Part shown: positions 18,076-26,131 of the stretch, in pieces | How the letters are laid out: the number at the start of each line of letters is the position of its first letter | Position numbering within the stretch: the first letter of the stretch is position 1 | From: UBA5614 sp034678545 | Lineage (GTDB): Bacteria; Cloacimonadota; Cloacimonadia; Cloacimonadales; Cloacimonadaceae | Length of the DNA stretch: 64,000 nt | NCBI GenBank assembly: GCA_034678545.1 | Contig: JAXDBS010000070.1 | Coordinates: forward strand, 1 to 64,000 | Reading direction: 5' to 3' | Program-made: the position numbers and the translations under genes | Notes under the pieces: model-generated | What the model saw: only the letters and a program-made list of their open reading frames with translations | Told to the model about the DNA's origin: nothing | Database searches by the model: none

Positions 18076-18729
18076 TTAAAACTCTCCCAGTCGCTTGGAC
18101 ACGATGAAATTCAGCACTCCCATCGCGATCGCCAGGCCCACCAGCTTGCTGATGAACATGGTGCTCGACCCTTCCGGGAAGTACTGGTTCTTCAGGATGC
18201 CCAAAGCGGCGAACAGCAATGACAGCATCACCGGCAGGATCACAGTCGTGTATTGGGCAAAGCGCACCTGCCTGAATCCGTAGATCAGGACCAGCGCCAC
18301 GCCGCCCGTGATCAGGGCCGGCCAGCCCGTGATGAAAAGCATGATCCCGAAATAGGTGAAAATCCCCCGACCGCCCCGCAGGCGATGGGTCAGAGGCAGG
18401 CAGTGCCCCACCAAAATGCCCAGCCCGTACAGCATCATCAGGTTGCAGGAATACAGCGGGCTGAGGTCCGGCGGCAATCCCATCCTGTCCATCCCGATCA
18501 GCGTCTGCCGGATCAGGAACAGCCAGCCGTAGCTCTTGACCACGTCCAGCGTCCCGGTCAGCAGCCCCAAAGGCTTGCTGATATTGAAATAGATGTTCTC
18601 CGTGTCGGCCAGGCCCGTCCCCACCTTGTACACGTTCAGGGAGCGGAAGCCCTTGGCCAGCACCCGCGCCGTGGAAAAGCAGCCGTACCAGTAGGACAGC
18701 AGGATCAGCAGGATCGCCACGAAGATCAT
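18076..18729 (-). CDS. Divergent PlsY-type glycerol-3-phosphate acyltransferase
   Basis: A 217-residue membrane protein with about five to six hydrophobic segments and PlsY landmarks: YGCFSTARVLAKGF, then YKVGTGLADTENIY where canonical PlsY has GSGNxGATN, DVVKSY in place of DxxKG, and GHCLPLTHRLRGGRGIFTYFG for the third motif. PlsY transfers acyl from acyl-phosphate to glycerol 3-phosphate. The changes in the first two motifs raise the possibility of an altered substrate. It overlaps yggS by 4 bp. Confidence 0.75.
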   Translation of the reverse strand: MIFVAILLILLSYWYGCFSTARVLAKGFRSLNVYKVGTGLADTENIYFNISKPLGLLTGTLDVVKSYGWLFLIRQTLIGMDRMGLPPDLSPLYSCNLMMLYGLGILVGHCLPLTHRLRGGRGIFTYFGIMLFITGWPALITGGVALVLIYGFRQVRFAQYTTVILPVMLSLLFAALGILKNQYFPEGSSTMFISKLVGLAIAMGVLNFIVSKRLGEF

Positions 18730-19439
18730 CGTTCTGCCCCCGCGAGAGTCCTTTCACCAAAGACAGCGCTGCCTATTCGGATATGGGTGGCGCCTTCGGC
18801 AATGGCAATTTCAAAGTCATTGGACATGCCCATGGAGAGGATGCCAAGCTCCAGTTTGGGGATCGCCAGGCTTTGCAACTGTTCGGCCAGCAGCCGCAGC
18901 GTTTTGAAGTCCGCACGCGCTTCCTCGGGGTCTTCGCTCAGGCGGGCTATGGTCATCAGTCCCCTGATCCGCAGTCCCGGCATTTTGGCAATGCCCCGGG
19001 CCAACTCCGGCAGTTCAAAGCCGTGCATCCCGAATTTGCTCACTTCGCCGGAGGTGTTGACCTGCAGCAGGATGTCCTGGATCCGCTCCGTTCCCTCCAA
19101 GGCGTGGGACAGGGCCCGCGCCAGGTGCTGGCTGTCAACCGAGTGGATGAGGCTGGGATTGAGGCTCAGCAGCAGTTTGGCCTTGTTGGATTGGAGGTGC
19201 CCCACAAAATGGAAGCCTGCATAGGATTCCGTGATCAGCGGCAGTTTGTCCGCTGCTTCCTGCACCCGATTCTCGCCAAAGTGCCTCAACCCCTCCCGCA
19301 ATGCCGCATTGACCTCCGACGCCGTCCGGGTTTTGCTGACTCCGACCAGCGTGATCCCCGCCGGGTCCCGGCCGGCCTTTTCCGCCGCTGCCTGAGCCCT
19401 GGCCATAACCTCCCTGATCCTCGCTCCCGCTTCCGTCAT
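18726..19439 (-). CDS. yggS: YggS/PLPBP family pyridoxal-phosphate homeostasis protein
   Basis: A 237-residue PLP-binding protein with a single TIM barrel like the N-terminal domain of alanine racemase. The PLP lysine is in LVGVSKTR near residue 36; FGENRVQEAADK, FHFVGHLQSNKAK, SVDS, GLMTI, LSMGMSNDFEIAIAEGATHIRIGSAVFG are all family signatures. It keeps free PLP low and influences amino-acid pools. It is the first gene of the eight-gene minus-strand operon running to mnmE. Confidence 0.95.
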   Translation of the reverse strand: MTEAGARIREVMARAQAAAEKAGRDPAGITLVGVSKTRTASEVNAALREGLRHFGENRVQEAADKLPLITESYAGFHFVGHLQSNKAKLLLSLNPSLIHSVDSQHLARALSHALEGTERIQDILLQVNTSGEVSKFGMHGFELPELARGIAKMPGLRIRGLMTIARLSEDPEEARADFKTLRLLAEQLQSLAIPKLELGILSMGMSNDFEIAIAEGATHIRIGSAVFGERTLAGAER

Positions 19440-19628
19440 TTCCTTCCTTTAGCGTATTCCACTGTTTTTCATAGCATTTCATGTAATCCTGCTTTCTCTC
19501 TCCTGTCAAGCAGAAAGTGCGCGCGCATTACTTCGGACACCTCCGCCCCTGCCCCGCCCAGCCGCTTTTATGCTTGACACCTCCTCATTGTTCCTTTGCG
19601 TGGGAAAAAACGCTGAGAGGTATTCGCC

Positions 19629-20633
19629 ATGAAACAAGCAATCATCATCCTGCTGGCCGTTGCCGCCTTGGGTAGCGCCCACGCCCAGATGGCTGACAAG
19701 ATCAAGCCCGTGGGCGCCTGGTCCACCTTCATGGGCTGCACTACGGCCTGTTCCCATTACCACGGCCTCAAGCATTCCCCCGCCTGGATCTGCGGCGTGA
19801 CGGGCTACGCTTTTCTGCTTAACATGCATCCCGCGGTCTGCCCCAGCGGTCCCACCGCCTTTGACAATAACTTCCTGAAGCAAAACGCCCAAAACCTCGG
19901 GCTCAGCTTTGAAACAATCAGCTTCAGCAAGGACGACAAGGATTTCCAGAAAAAGCAGAAGAACGCCTGGGAAAAAGTCGGCCAGGCCCTCCGGCAGGGC
20001 ATTCCCGTTTTCGGCTGGGAACTGGGCATGCCGGACTATTACCTGCTCGCGGGCACCGACAAGGACGGCTACCTGTACTTTGACTATGACGGCAGTGTCA
20101 AACCCTGCCGTTGGGACAAGGTCGGCACCTCCGACATCGGCATGGCGGAATTCCTGCTGGTGAGCCGGCTGGAAGAGACCCCCGGCACCGAGCAGCAGGT
20201 CCGCGAGTCGTTCAAATTCTTCACCGAATACCAGACTGATCCCTCCCGCTTTGCCCTGCCGGGCTACACCCAGGGACCGGCCGGTTATGACATCTGGATC
20301 AAAGCTCTGCAGAAAGGTGAATACGATTCCCTCGGCGTCGCCTACAACGCCCATGTCTGGGCCGAGGCCAGAACCTACGCGATGCTCTTCCTCCAGGAAA
20401 TTCCCGGGCTGCTGGGTGATAAGTTAGATTACGCGCCCCTGGCGCAGGCCTCGGAATTGTACAACCAGGCCGCGGACGCCCTAAGGCAGGTCTGCGAACT
20501 CTATCCCTTCCCGCCCAGGCCCGAGTCCTTCACCCCGGAAACCGCCAGCCAGGCCGCGGAACTGCTTACCAAGGCACGCGACTCCGAACTCGAAGCGGTC
20601 AAGCATCTGCTCGCCTTCGCGGAAAAATTCTAA
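19629..20633 (+). CDS. Secreted BtrH/C39-like cysteine-peptidase-fold protein
   Basis: A 334-residue exported protein with signal MKQAIIILLAVAALGSAHAQ. Residues 30-185 resemble the papain-like fold of the BtrH N-terminal / C39-like group: a Cys in PAWICGVTGYAFLL near residue 59, a GIPVFGWELGMPDYYLLAGTD segment where the usual His is absent, and a later FDYDG. The C-terminal half is helical with KAL and AYNAHVWAEARTYAM stretches. The usual catalytic His-Asp pair is not obvious, so it may bind rather than cleave. Preceded by GAGAGG; stands alone. Confidence 0.65.
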   Translation: MKQAIIILLAVAALGSAHAQMADKIKPVGAWSTFMGCTTACSHYHGLKHSPAWICGVTGYAFLLNMHPAVCPSGPTAFDNNFLKQNAQNLGLSFETISFSKDDKDFQKKQKNAWEKVGQALRQGIPVFGWELGMPDYYLLAGTDKDGYLYFDYDGSVKPCRWDKVGTSDIGMAEFLLVSRLEETPGTEQQVRESFKFFTEYQTDPSRFALPGYTQGPAGYDIWIKALQKGEYDSLGVAYNAHVWAEARTYAMLFLQEIPGLLGDKLDYAPLAQASELYNQAADALRQVCELYPFPPRPESFTPETASQAAELLTKARDSELEAVKHLLAFAEKF

Positions 20634-21243
20634 GCCCGCAGCTTCAGCCAATAGCGTAACTGCAGACGTCTTGCCTCCGCGGGGCACTGCCGCTCCCCCC
20701 GCCTGTCCCCGGACTGGCCGGTCCCCTTCTCATCCATATTTCATGGATGCCGCAACCTGTTGTCAAAATCTGTAATTGGCAGCTTCTTCCCTGCTTGCAC
20801 TACGGACCCATTACGGACCCAATACGGACTTCATCCCTAATGGGTAAGTAATGCGTCCGGGGGCGGAGAGGGGGCGAAGAACAGCGAATTCAACCCCGAA
20901 ATGCTCGAAAAGCAGGATCAACAGAACTGGTGATTTACCGCGAAAAACGTGATTATGGAGAGCTGTTAATCGCGAGTTATGAATTGGGCTGCGGGCACCA
21001 TAGATGACTGCACATGGCAGGGAAATCCGGATCTGCCTTGTTGGGCTGGCTGATTTGTCTGGGGCTTGACGAAGATCAAGCAGGCGGGACATGCCTGACC
21101 GCAGTCCAGGGGGCGAAACGCTGTGCTCCGGCCCTCGCGATGGCCGGGTTATTCCTATGCCAGTCAGGCAGATAGGCACGCTCCGGAAAAAACTTGTTGC
21201 AGGAAAGGCCGCCCCCGCCAGTATGGGATGTAAGTGGAAAAAA
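20634..21243. other. Gene-free gap with interspersed element copy 1
   Basis: A 610-bp gap between the BtrH-like gene and the ECF sigma gene. It contains copy 1 of the about 90-bp interspersed element (20785-20876) and a small inverted repeat CATCCAT/ATGGATG at 20731-20749. Open frames crossing it have no ribosome site or protein-like composition. The ECF operon promoter should lie in the right half, but I could not define its boxes. Confidence 0.55.
20785..20876 (+). repeat. Interspersed element, copy 1
   Basis: The 47 bases at 20785-20831 are identical to the reverse complement of 43798-43844, and similarity continues to about 20876 with a few changes and small gaps. It contains three 11-base units sharing TACGGAC (20800-20830), then TGGGTAAGTAATG and a G-rich end. 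GGACCCATTAC (20804-20814) can pair with GTAATGCGTCC downstream with one mismatch, giving a hairpin. Confidence 0.85.
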
Positions 21244-21777
21244 ATGAAAGCTGAAAGATTCGAACCCTTTCTGAAAGAGAACGAAAAGCGCATCCATAAT
21301 TACCTGCTGCGCTTCTTGGAAGTGGACGACGACGCCCAGGACCTGCTGCAGAACATCTTCATCGCTTTCTACGACCGGCTCGGCGAGATCGAGGAAAAGA
21401 CCGCCACCGCCTACCTCTACCGCATGGCCCACAACATGGCTCTGAACTGGATCAAGCAGCGTAAACGCTTCATCCTCAAAGCGCCGGCCGATTTCGCCAA
21501 CCTGCGCGACACCAGCCAGAAAGACCCCCCGCCGGATTACGCCTTCCTCAACCGGGCCGTCCGGGAACTGCCCGTGCGCCTCTCCACCGTGATCCACCTC
21601 CAATACTATGAAAACCTTTCCTACAAGGAGATCAGCGCCCGCCTGGGAATCAGCGTCAAGGCGGTGGAATCGCTCCTGGTCAGGGCAAAAAAACTGCTGC
21701 GCAAAAAAATCATAAAGGAAACCGGAGGCGAAAGTGTATCCAGTTATGGACAACAAGACCCGGCCCGAGCCGGATGA
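21244..21777 (+). CDS. ECF-type RNA polymerase sigma factor
   Basis: A sigma-70 ECF factor of 177 residues from the chosen ATG. Region 2 is visible as DAQDLLQNIFIAFYDRLGEIEEKTATAYLYRMAHNMALNWIK and region 4 as VIHLQYYENLSYKEISARLGI SVKAVESLLVRAKKLL. The frame is open further upstream to 21091, but that extension has no family similarity, so I place the start at MKAERFEPF, 21244, although its Shine-Dalgarno (TGGAAAAAAA) is weak. Its anti-sigma factor and two periplasmic Spy-like proteins follow directly, so it likely responds to envelope or metal stress. Confidence 0.9.
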   Translation: MKAERFEPFLKENEKRIHNYLLRFLEVDDDAQDLLQNIFIAFYDRLGEIEEKTATAYLYRMAHNMALNWIKQRKRFILKAPADFANLRDTSQKDPPPDYAFLNRAVRELPVRLSTVIHLQYYENLSYKEISARLGISVKAVESLLVRAKKLLRKKIIKETGGESVSSYGQQDPARAG

Positions 21778-21792
21778 CAAGAGAGGAAAACA

Positions 21793-22239
21793 ATGACGTG
21801 CCGTGAGATCAAAAGACAACTCATCCCCTGGCTGGACGGGGAACTCAGCCCCGCCGCCGGCGACAGGCTCAAAGCCTGTCTGGAAGGTTGTGCCAAGGCG
21901 CGCCATTGCTCCGACTGCCACAAGCTGATCGCCGATTACCGCAACCTGGACAAAGCCCTGGCCGCAGGACCCAAGCAGGAATTCCCGGCCCATCTGCATT
22001 ACCGCATCCTGGAACAGGTCCAGAACCGCGGACCCGTCCTGCACAGGAAAGCCGTCCGCACACGCTGGCAGGCGATCCCGGCCACGCTCGCCATCGCCAT
22101 GAGCCTCTACGCCGGTTCCCTGATCGGAATCAAAACCTTCCACAACCAGACCCCCGCCCCGCTGCAGAACTCCGAACAGTACAACTTCGGGGGCAACAGC
22201 CTGGTGGCCCAGCTGGACATCAACGGAGAACTGGAATGA
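21793..22239 (+). CDS. Anti-sigma factor, membrane-anchored, zinc-finger-like
   Basis: A 148-residue protein with cytoplasmic N-terminus MTCREIKRQLIPWLDGELS, typical of zinc-finger anti-sigma factors. Candidate ligands lie in CLEGCAKARHCSDCHK (residues about 29-44), though spacing departs from the standard HxxxCxxC. One membrane segment is at residues about 95-113 (IPATLAIAMSLYAGSLIGI), leaving a short periplasmic tail. Position directly after the ECF gene and overlap with the next gene support the assignment. Confidence 0.82.
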   Translation: MTCREIKRQLIPWLDGELSPAAGDRLKACLEGCAKARHCSDCHKLIADYRNLDKALAAGPKQEFPAHLHYRILEQVQNRGPVLHRKAVRTRWQAIPATLAIAMSLYAGSLIGIKTFHNQTPAPLQNSEQYNFGGNSLVAQLDINGELE

Positions 22240-22718
22240 GCAAACGCCTGATCATTATCCTCCTTTGCGTATCCCTGGCCTTCAACCTGGCCGTGTTGGG
22301 CATGTTCCTCTACGCCAGCGCCACCCACAAACATCCCTTCCACCGGCCGGCAGACAGGGAACGCCGCCCCGACAGCGAGGAGCGCTATTCCGAATTCACC
22401 GAAGCCAACAGGCAGGAAATCCGAAACCTGAGAAGCGATTTCATGCAGAAACGCCGGGCCTTCATCACCATCCTGAGCAAAGACACATACGATGAATCCG
22501 AAGCCCACGCCGCCATGGAAGCTTCCCTCGCCGCCCAGTCCAAGCTGGAAGGCAAACTGGGCGAAGCAATGCTTGAACTTCGCAGCAAAATGCCGGCCGA
22601 CGAAGCCCGAAAACTGTTCAGGGCAAGGCTGGAAAGACTTAACCGCAGGCACAAGCCCGAAACGCAAAAACCGGGCCCGCCGGATAATCCAAACACTCAA
22701 TCAGGAGAAACCGAATGA
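22236..22718 (+). CDS. Periplasmic CnrX/Spy-like sensor protein
   Basis: A 160-residue protein with one N-terminal hydrophobic segment (LIIILLCVSLAFNLAVLGMFLYA) and a helical periplasmic part rich in K, R and E. The segment NRQEIRNLRSDFMQKRRAFITILSKDTYDESEAHAAMEA resembles CnrX/Spy/CpxP-type alpha-hairpin proteins. The ATG at 22236 overlaps the anti-sigma stop (ATGA), so it is translationally coupled. By analogy with CnrYXH it may sense the signal that releases the sigma factor; histidines HKHPFH near residue 32 could bind metal. That role is inference. Confidence 0.78.
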   Translation: MSKRLIIILLCVSLAFNLAVLGMFLYASATHKHPFHRPADRERRPDSEERYSEFTEANRQEIRNLRSDFMQKRRAFITILSKDTYDESEAHAAMEASLAAQSKLEGKLGEAMLELRSKMPADEARKLFRARLERLNRRHKPETQKPGPPDNPNTQSGETE

Positions 22719-23224
22719 GAAAAGCCATCGTAATAGTAATAGCCCTGCTGGCAATCGGCCTGGCGCTGTTCGCCGAGAAAGTTAACAAAGAAATGGGCAA
22801 AACCGAATGTGAAAACTGTGACCAGCCCCAGATGATGAAACCCAATCCCGGAAAGGGATTCGACCCCGAATTCCGGGAGATGTGGAAAGAGCTCGAACTG
22901 ACCGAAGCGCAGACCAAGAAAATGGACCAGCTCAGGGATAACTTCCAGAAGACCATGAACACCAACCGCGCCAAACTCCAAAACCTGGAAATCGACAAGC
23001 AGAACGCCCTGGTCGCGGAAGACTGGGCCAAAGTCAAGCAATTCAACAAGAGCATCTCTGACCTGGAACTGGAGAACGCCAACCTGCAGGTGGACCACCA
23101 TCAGGCCGTGCTCAAGGAACTGACCGCCGAACAGAAAACCAAATTCATGGAAATTAGAAAGAAAGGCATGATGATGGGCCCCCAGCACCAGAAAATGAAG
23201 GAACAGCACCACAAAGGCAAATAG
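22715..23224 (+). CDS. Spy/CpxP-like LTXXQ-motif periplasmic protein
   Basis: A 169-residue exported protein, signal MRKAIVIVIALLAIGLALFA. Two LTXXQ-type motifs, LELTEAQTKKM and LTAEQKTKF, bracket a long helical region, as in the periplasmic chaperone Spy and CpxP. A Cys pair (CENC, about residue 32) and a C-terminal His/Met-rich tail (MMMGPQHQKMKEQHHKGK) suggest metal binding. It overlaps the preceding gene by 4 bp and is followed by a strong terminator, so it ends the ECF operon. Confidence 0.85.
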   Translation: MRKAIVIVIALLAIGLALFAEKVNKEMGKTECENCDQPQMMKPNPGKGFDPEFREMWKELELTEAQTKKMDQLRDNFQKTMNTNRAKLQNLEIDKQNALVAEDWAKVKQFNKSISDLELENANLQVDHHQAVLKELTAEQKTKFMEIRKKGMMMGPQHQKMKEQHHKGK

Positions 23225-23256
23225 GCCATCCAGCCTCCCATATCTCCAAAGAATCG

Positions 23257-23289
23257 GGGCCGCAGCCAGACCTGCGGCCCTTTCTTTTT
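23257..23289 (+). terminator. Rho-independent terminator of the ECF operon
   Basis: Stem GGGCCGCAG (23257-23265) / CTGCGGCCC (23272-23280), a 6-base loop, then TTTCTTTTT. It lies 32 bases after the Spy-like gene. Confidence 0.88.
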
Positions 23290-23310
23290 GCCGCTTCCGC
23301 AGATATGGGA

Positions 23311-23339
23311 TTGACAGCAAACGGGTGTTCGCATAGTAG
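23311..23339 (+). promoter_or_regulatory. Putative sigma-70-type promoter of asnB
   Basis: TTGACA at 23311-23316, a 17-base spacer and TAGTAG at 23334-23339 lie just after the terminator and 24 bases before the asnB start. The -35 is perfect; the -10 is a moderate match. Confidence 0.5.
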
Positions 23340-23363
23340 CATCCACAAAGGAAAGAACAAAAA

Positions 23364-25346
23364 ATGTGCGGAATTGCCGGGATTTATAGCTTATACGGCC
23401 AGCCGGCCGATCAACAACTGCTGCGGCGGATGACGGACCTGATCAGGCACCGGGGCCCCGACGACGAGGGCTATTGCCTGATCGACACGGCCTCCGGGCA
23501 GGCGGTCCCGGCCGCGGGCAGGGAAACCGTTCCGGAGTTAAAATCCGCTCTGCCCCAAATCCCTGTAAACGCCAAATCCGACCTGGCCCTGGGCTTCCGT
23601 CGCCTGTCCATCCTGGACCTCAGCCCGTCCGGGCACCAGCCCATGTCCCTGGCGGACGGATCCTGCCATATAGTTTACAATGGCGAGATCTACAATTACC
23701 TGGAGCTTCGCACTGAACTGGAAAGCTTGGGCTGCCAATTCCGCACCCGGACCGACACCGAGGTCATCCTCCACGCCTACCGGAAGTGGGGCGCGGACTG
23801 CCTGAAGCGCTTCATCGGCATGTGGGCCTTCGCCCTGTATGACGCGCGGGAGAAGACCCTGTTCTGCGCCCGCGACCGCTATGGGATCAAGCCTTTCTAC
23901 CACACTCAGGATGACAACGCCTTTTACTTCGGCTCCGAACTCAAGCAACTGCTGGCCTGCCCCGTCAGCAAGGAGCTGAATTATCCCCAGCTCTGGCGCA
24001 GCCTCAAGATCAACGCCCTGCTGGCCTACGGCGACCAGACCCATTTCAAGCAGATCAAAGCCCTGCGCCCCGGATATTATCTTATTGTAAAAGAAGGCAA
24101 GTCGAGCCTCCGCTGCTATGACGAATGGGACATCCGGTCCCTGGAGCGGAGCAAACTCAGCTTTCCTGAAGCGGTGGAGCAATACCGAAGCATCTTTCTG
24201 GACAGCGTCAAGCTGCAGATGCGCAGCGACGTGGAAGTGGGCAGCTGCCTGAGCGGAGGGATGGACTCCAGCGCCATCGTCTGCGCCGCGGCCAGGCTGA
24301 CGGACAGGCCCTTCCAGACCTTTTCCTCCTACTACGCCGAAGACCCTGCCCTGGATGAAAGGCAGTGGATCAAGACCGCCGCCGAACAGGCCGGAGCCCT
24401 GTCACACCTGGTCTCTCCCGAACCCGCCAAAGCCGTGGATTGGTTTGAAAAAGCCACCTGGCACAACGACCTGCCTGTGGGGGGAGGCTTCGTTTCCCAG
24501 TACGCGGTGATGCAGCTGGCCAGGGATAAGGGCATCAAGGTCCTGCTGGACGGGCAGGGCAGCGACGAGCTGACCGCCGGGTACAACCATTCCTTCTACC
24601 GCTATTTTGCAGATATAGTCAGGAAAGGCAGACTGCCCAAGTTTTACAGGCAATATTGGCATTACCTGCAGGGCAAGCCACTTTCAACATTTTTCCGTAC
24701 TTTCCCCAAAATCAAGATGTCAGTGTTTTTCCCGGAAAATCTGCTCTACAACATTGAATTCAGCTTCTACCGTTTCGAGCCTTTCAACGACAGTTTTCAC
24801 AGGCAGGTGGCAGGGCAGATGAACAGCCGCAGGCATCTGCTGGATGAGATTAAAAACATACCCTCCTCCCGGTTGAGCAATTTCCTGTTTAACATGGTCA
24901 AAACGACCAGTCTGCCCACTCTGCTGCTCTACGAGGACCGCATGGGCATGGCGCACAGCGTGGAAAGCCGCGTTCCCTTCCTGGACCACAGGCTGGTGGA
25001 GCTGGCTTTTTCCCTGCCCTCCTCTTTCAAGGTCCGCCCCCCGGCCGGCAAATACATCCACCGGGAAGCCATGCGCGGCCTCATTCCGGAGGCCATTTAC
25101 CAGCGCAAAGACAAGGCCATTTTCTCCACGCCCTTTGTCTCCCGCTGGCTGAAAGGCGGCCTGGCTGGCTACGTGGAGGACATCCTGGCCTCGCAGCAGT
25201 TCAGGCAACGCGGCATCTATGACCTGCCGCTCATCCGGCGCAAGTGGAAAGGCTTCCGCTGCGGCAGCAAGGCCGACGGGCAGACGCTGTTTGACATTCT
25301 GGCGCTGGAGGTTTGGTTCCGCGTTTTCCTCTCCGGATCAACATAA
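23364..25346 (+). CDS. asnB: Asparagine synthase (glutamine-hydrolysing)
   Basis: A 660-residue class II glutamine amidotransferase. Cys2 of MCGIAGIYS is the N-terminal nucleophile once Met is removed; RHRGPDDEG, the NGEIYNYLELR loop and RDRYGIKPFYH complete the glutaminase half. The synthetase half has the PP-loop SCLSGGMDSSAIVCAAA near residue 295 and DGQGSDELTAGYNH. The length and the C-terminal part fit the AsnB-like group that also includes envelope or antibiotic amidotransferases, so the acceptor may be free aspartate or another carboxylate. It follows a promoter-like sequence and an AGGAAAG ribosome site. Confidence 0.9.
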   Translation: MCGIAGIYSLYGQPADQQLLRRMTDLIRHRGPDDEGYCLIDTASGQAVPAAGRETVPELKSALPQIPVNAKSDLALGFRRLSILDLSPSGHQPMSLADGSCHIVYNGEIYNYLELRTELESLGCQFRTRTDTEVILHAYRKWGADCLKRFIGMWAFALYDAREKTLFCARDRYGIKPFYHTQDDNAFYFGSELKQLLACPVSKELNYPQLWRSLKINALLAYGDQTHFKQIKALRPGYYLIVKEGKSSLRCYDEWDIRSLERSKLSFPEAVEQYRSIFLDSVKLQMRSDVEVGSCLSGGMDSSAIVCAAARLTDRPFQTFSSYYAEDPALDERQWIKTAAEQAGALSHLVSPEPAKAVDWFEKATWHNDLPVGGGFVSQYAVMQLARDKGIKVLLDGQGSDELTAGYNHSFYRYFADIVRKGRLPKFYRQYWHYLQGKPLSTFFRTFPKIKMSVFFPENLLYNIEFSFYRFEPFNDSFHRQVAGQMNSRRHLLDEIKNIPSSRLSNFLFNMVKTTSLPTLLLYEDRMGMAHSVESRVPFLDHRLVELAFSLPSSFKVRPPAGKYIHREAMRGLIPEAIYQRKDKAIFSTPFVSRWLKGGLAGYVEDILASQQFRQRGIYDLPLIRRKWKGFRCGSKADGQTLFDILALEVWFRVFLSGST

Positions 25347-25403
25347 AGCTTGACACTTAACCGCCCGGCCCTGAAAAAGTATTTCAATGTTTTGGAGGTA
25401 AAG

Positions 25404-26015
25404 ATGAAGATCGCCTTACTGACCGTTCTGCTGATGAGCCTGTCCGCTTTCTGCTTCGGAGTTTTCCAGTTCACCCTCGGCTTTGACCTGGCCGGCAACC
25501 ATAACGTGGACTCCCGCTACCGGCCGGCCGATTCCGACGATGAGTACACCGAGCAGCCTGAACGTGACTACGATGTGGCCATGGGCATCTCCCCCGCCGT
25601 AGAGTACCTTTATGAATACAGGGGCCTGTTGGTTGGGCTGGGTGCCGAATACCAGGTGCAGAGGGACGGCAAGTTCGACAACGGCAACGACAAGTTCGGC
25701 TTCATACCTCTTTACGGTGTCGTCCGCTACAACTTCGCCACGGAATTGCGCGTCAATCCCGAACTGGTCCTGCAGGCGGGCTATAACTTCTTCACCTCCG
25801 ACGACCAGTACAAGGAAGGCGGCTCCCTCAAGGGGGGCCTCTACTGGGGCGTGGGCGCCGGCCTGGAGATCAGGGAGAAATACCTCATCCAGGCCATGTA
25901 CAAGACCAACCGGGGCAAGCTGACCGCCGACACCTATTCCGGCAGCAACCTCTACCGCTGGGAAGGCAACATCACCAACACCCAGATCAATCTTTCCCTG
26001 GGCGTCCGTATCTGA
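25404..26015 (+). CDS. Small outer-membrane beta-barrel protein
   Basis: A 203-residue exported protein with signal MKIALLTVLLMSLSAFCFG. The mature part is a run of alternating amphipathic strands (LLVGLGAEYQV, GLYWGVGAGLEI, YLIQAMYKTNRG) ending LSLGVRI, as in small OmpW/OprF-like barrels. The start is set by GGAGGT at 25394-25399; the frame opens earlier but that part is not signal-like. No enzymatic motif seen. Confidence 0.75.
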   Translation: MKIALLTVLLMSLSAFCFGVFQFTLGFDLAGNHNVDSRYRPADSDDEYTEQPERDYDVAMGISPAVEYLYEYRGLLVGLGAEYQVQRDGKFDNGNDKFGFIPLYGVVRYNFATELRVNPELVLQAGYNFFTSDDQYKEGGSLKGGLYWGVGAGLEIREKYLIQAMYKTNRGKLTADTYSGSNLYRWEGNITNTQINLSLGVRI

Positions 26016-26050
26016 ACTGAGAGCCCGTTCGGCTGTCGGAAAGCTTTTCA

Positions 26051-26067
26051 GGCACGCGAGTGCCTTT
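26051..26067 (+). terminator. Short hairpin after the barrel gene
   Basis: GGCAC (26051-26055) and GTGCC (26060-26064) close a GCGA tetraloop, followed by TTTCCCC. The stem is only 5 bp and the T-tract is three bases, so efficiency is uncertain. Confidence 0.45.
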
Positions 26068-26131
26068 CCCCTGCATTTGTAATAAATTATTCATAATAAA
26101 TGCACACATCCTGATTCCTGGAGGTGACCCA

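Noticed and set aside
20800..20830. CRISPR-like array from the three 11-base units
   Set aside because: Units are adjacent without spacers and number only three; no cas genes.
20811..21293. 160-codon minus-strand frame upstream of the ECF gene
   Set aside because: Crosses the interspersed element and the sigma gene start, with no ribosome site or family match.
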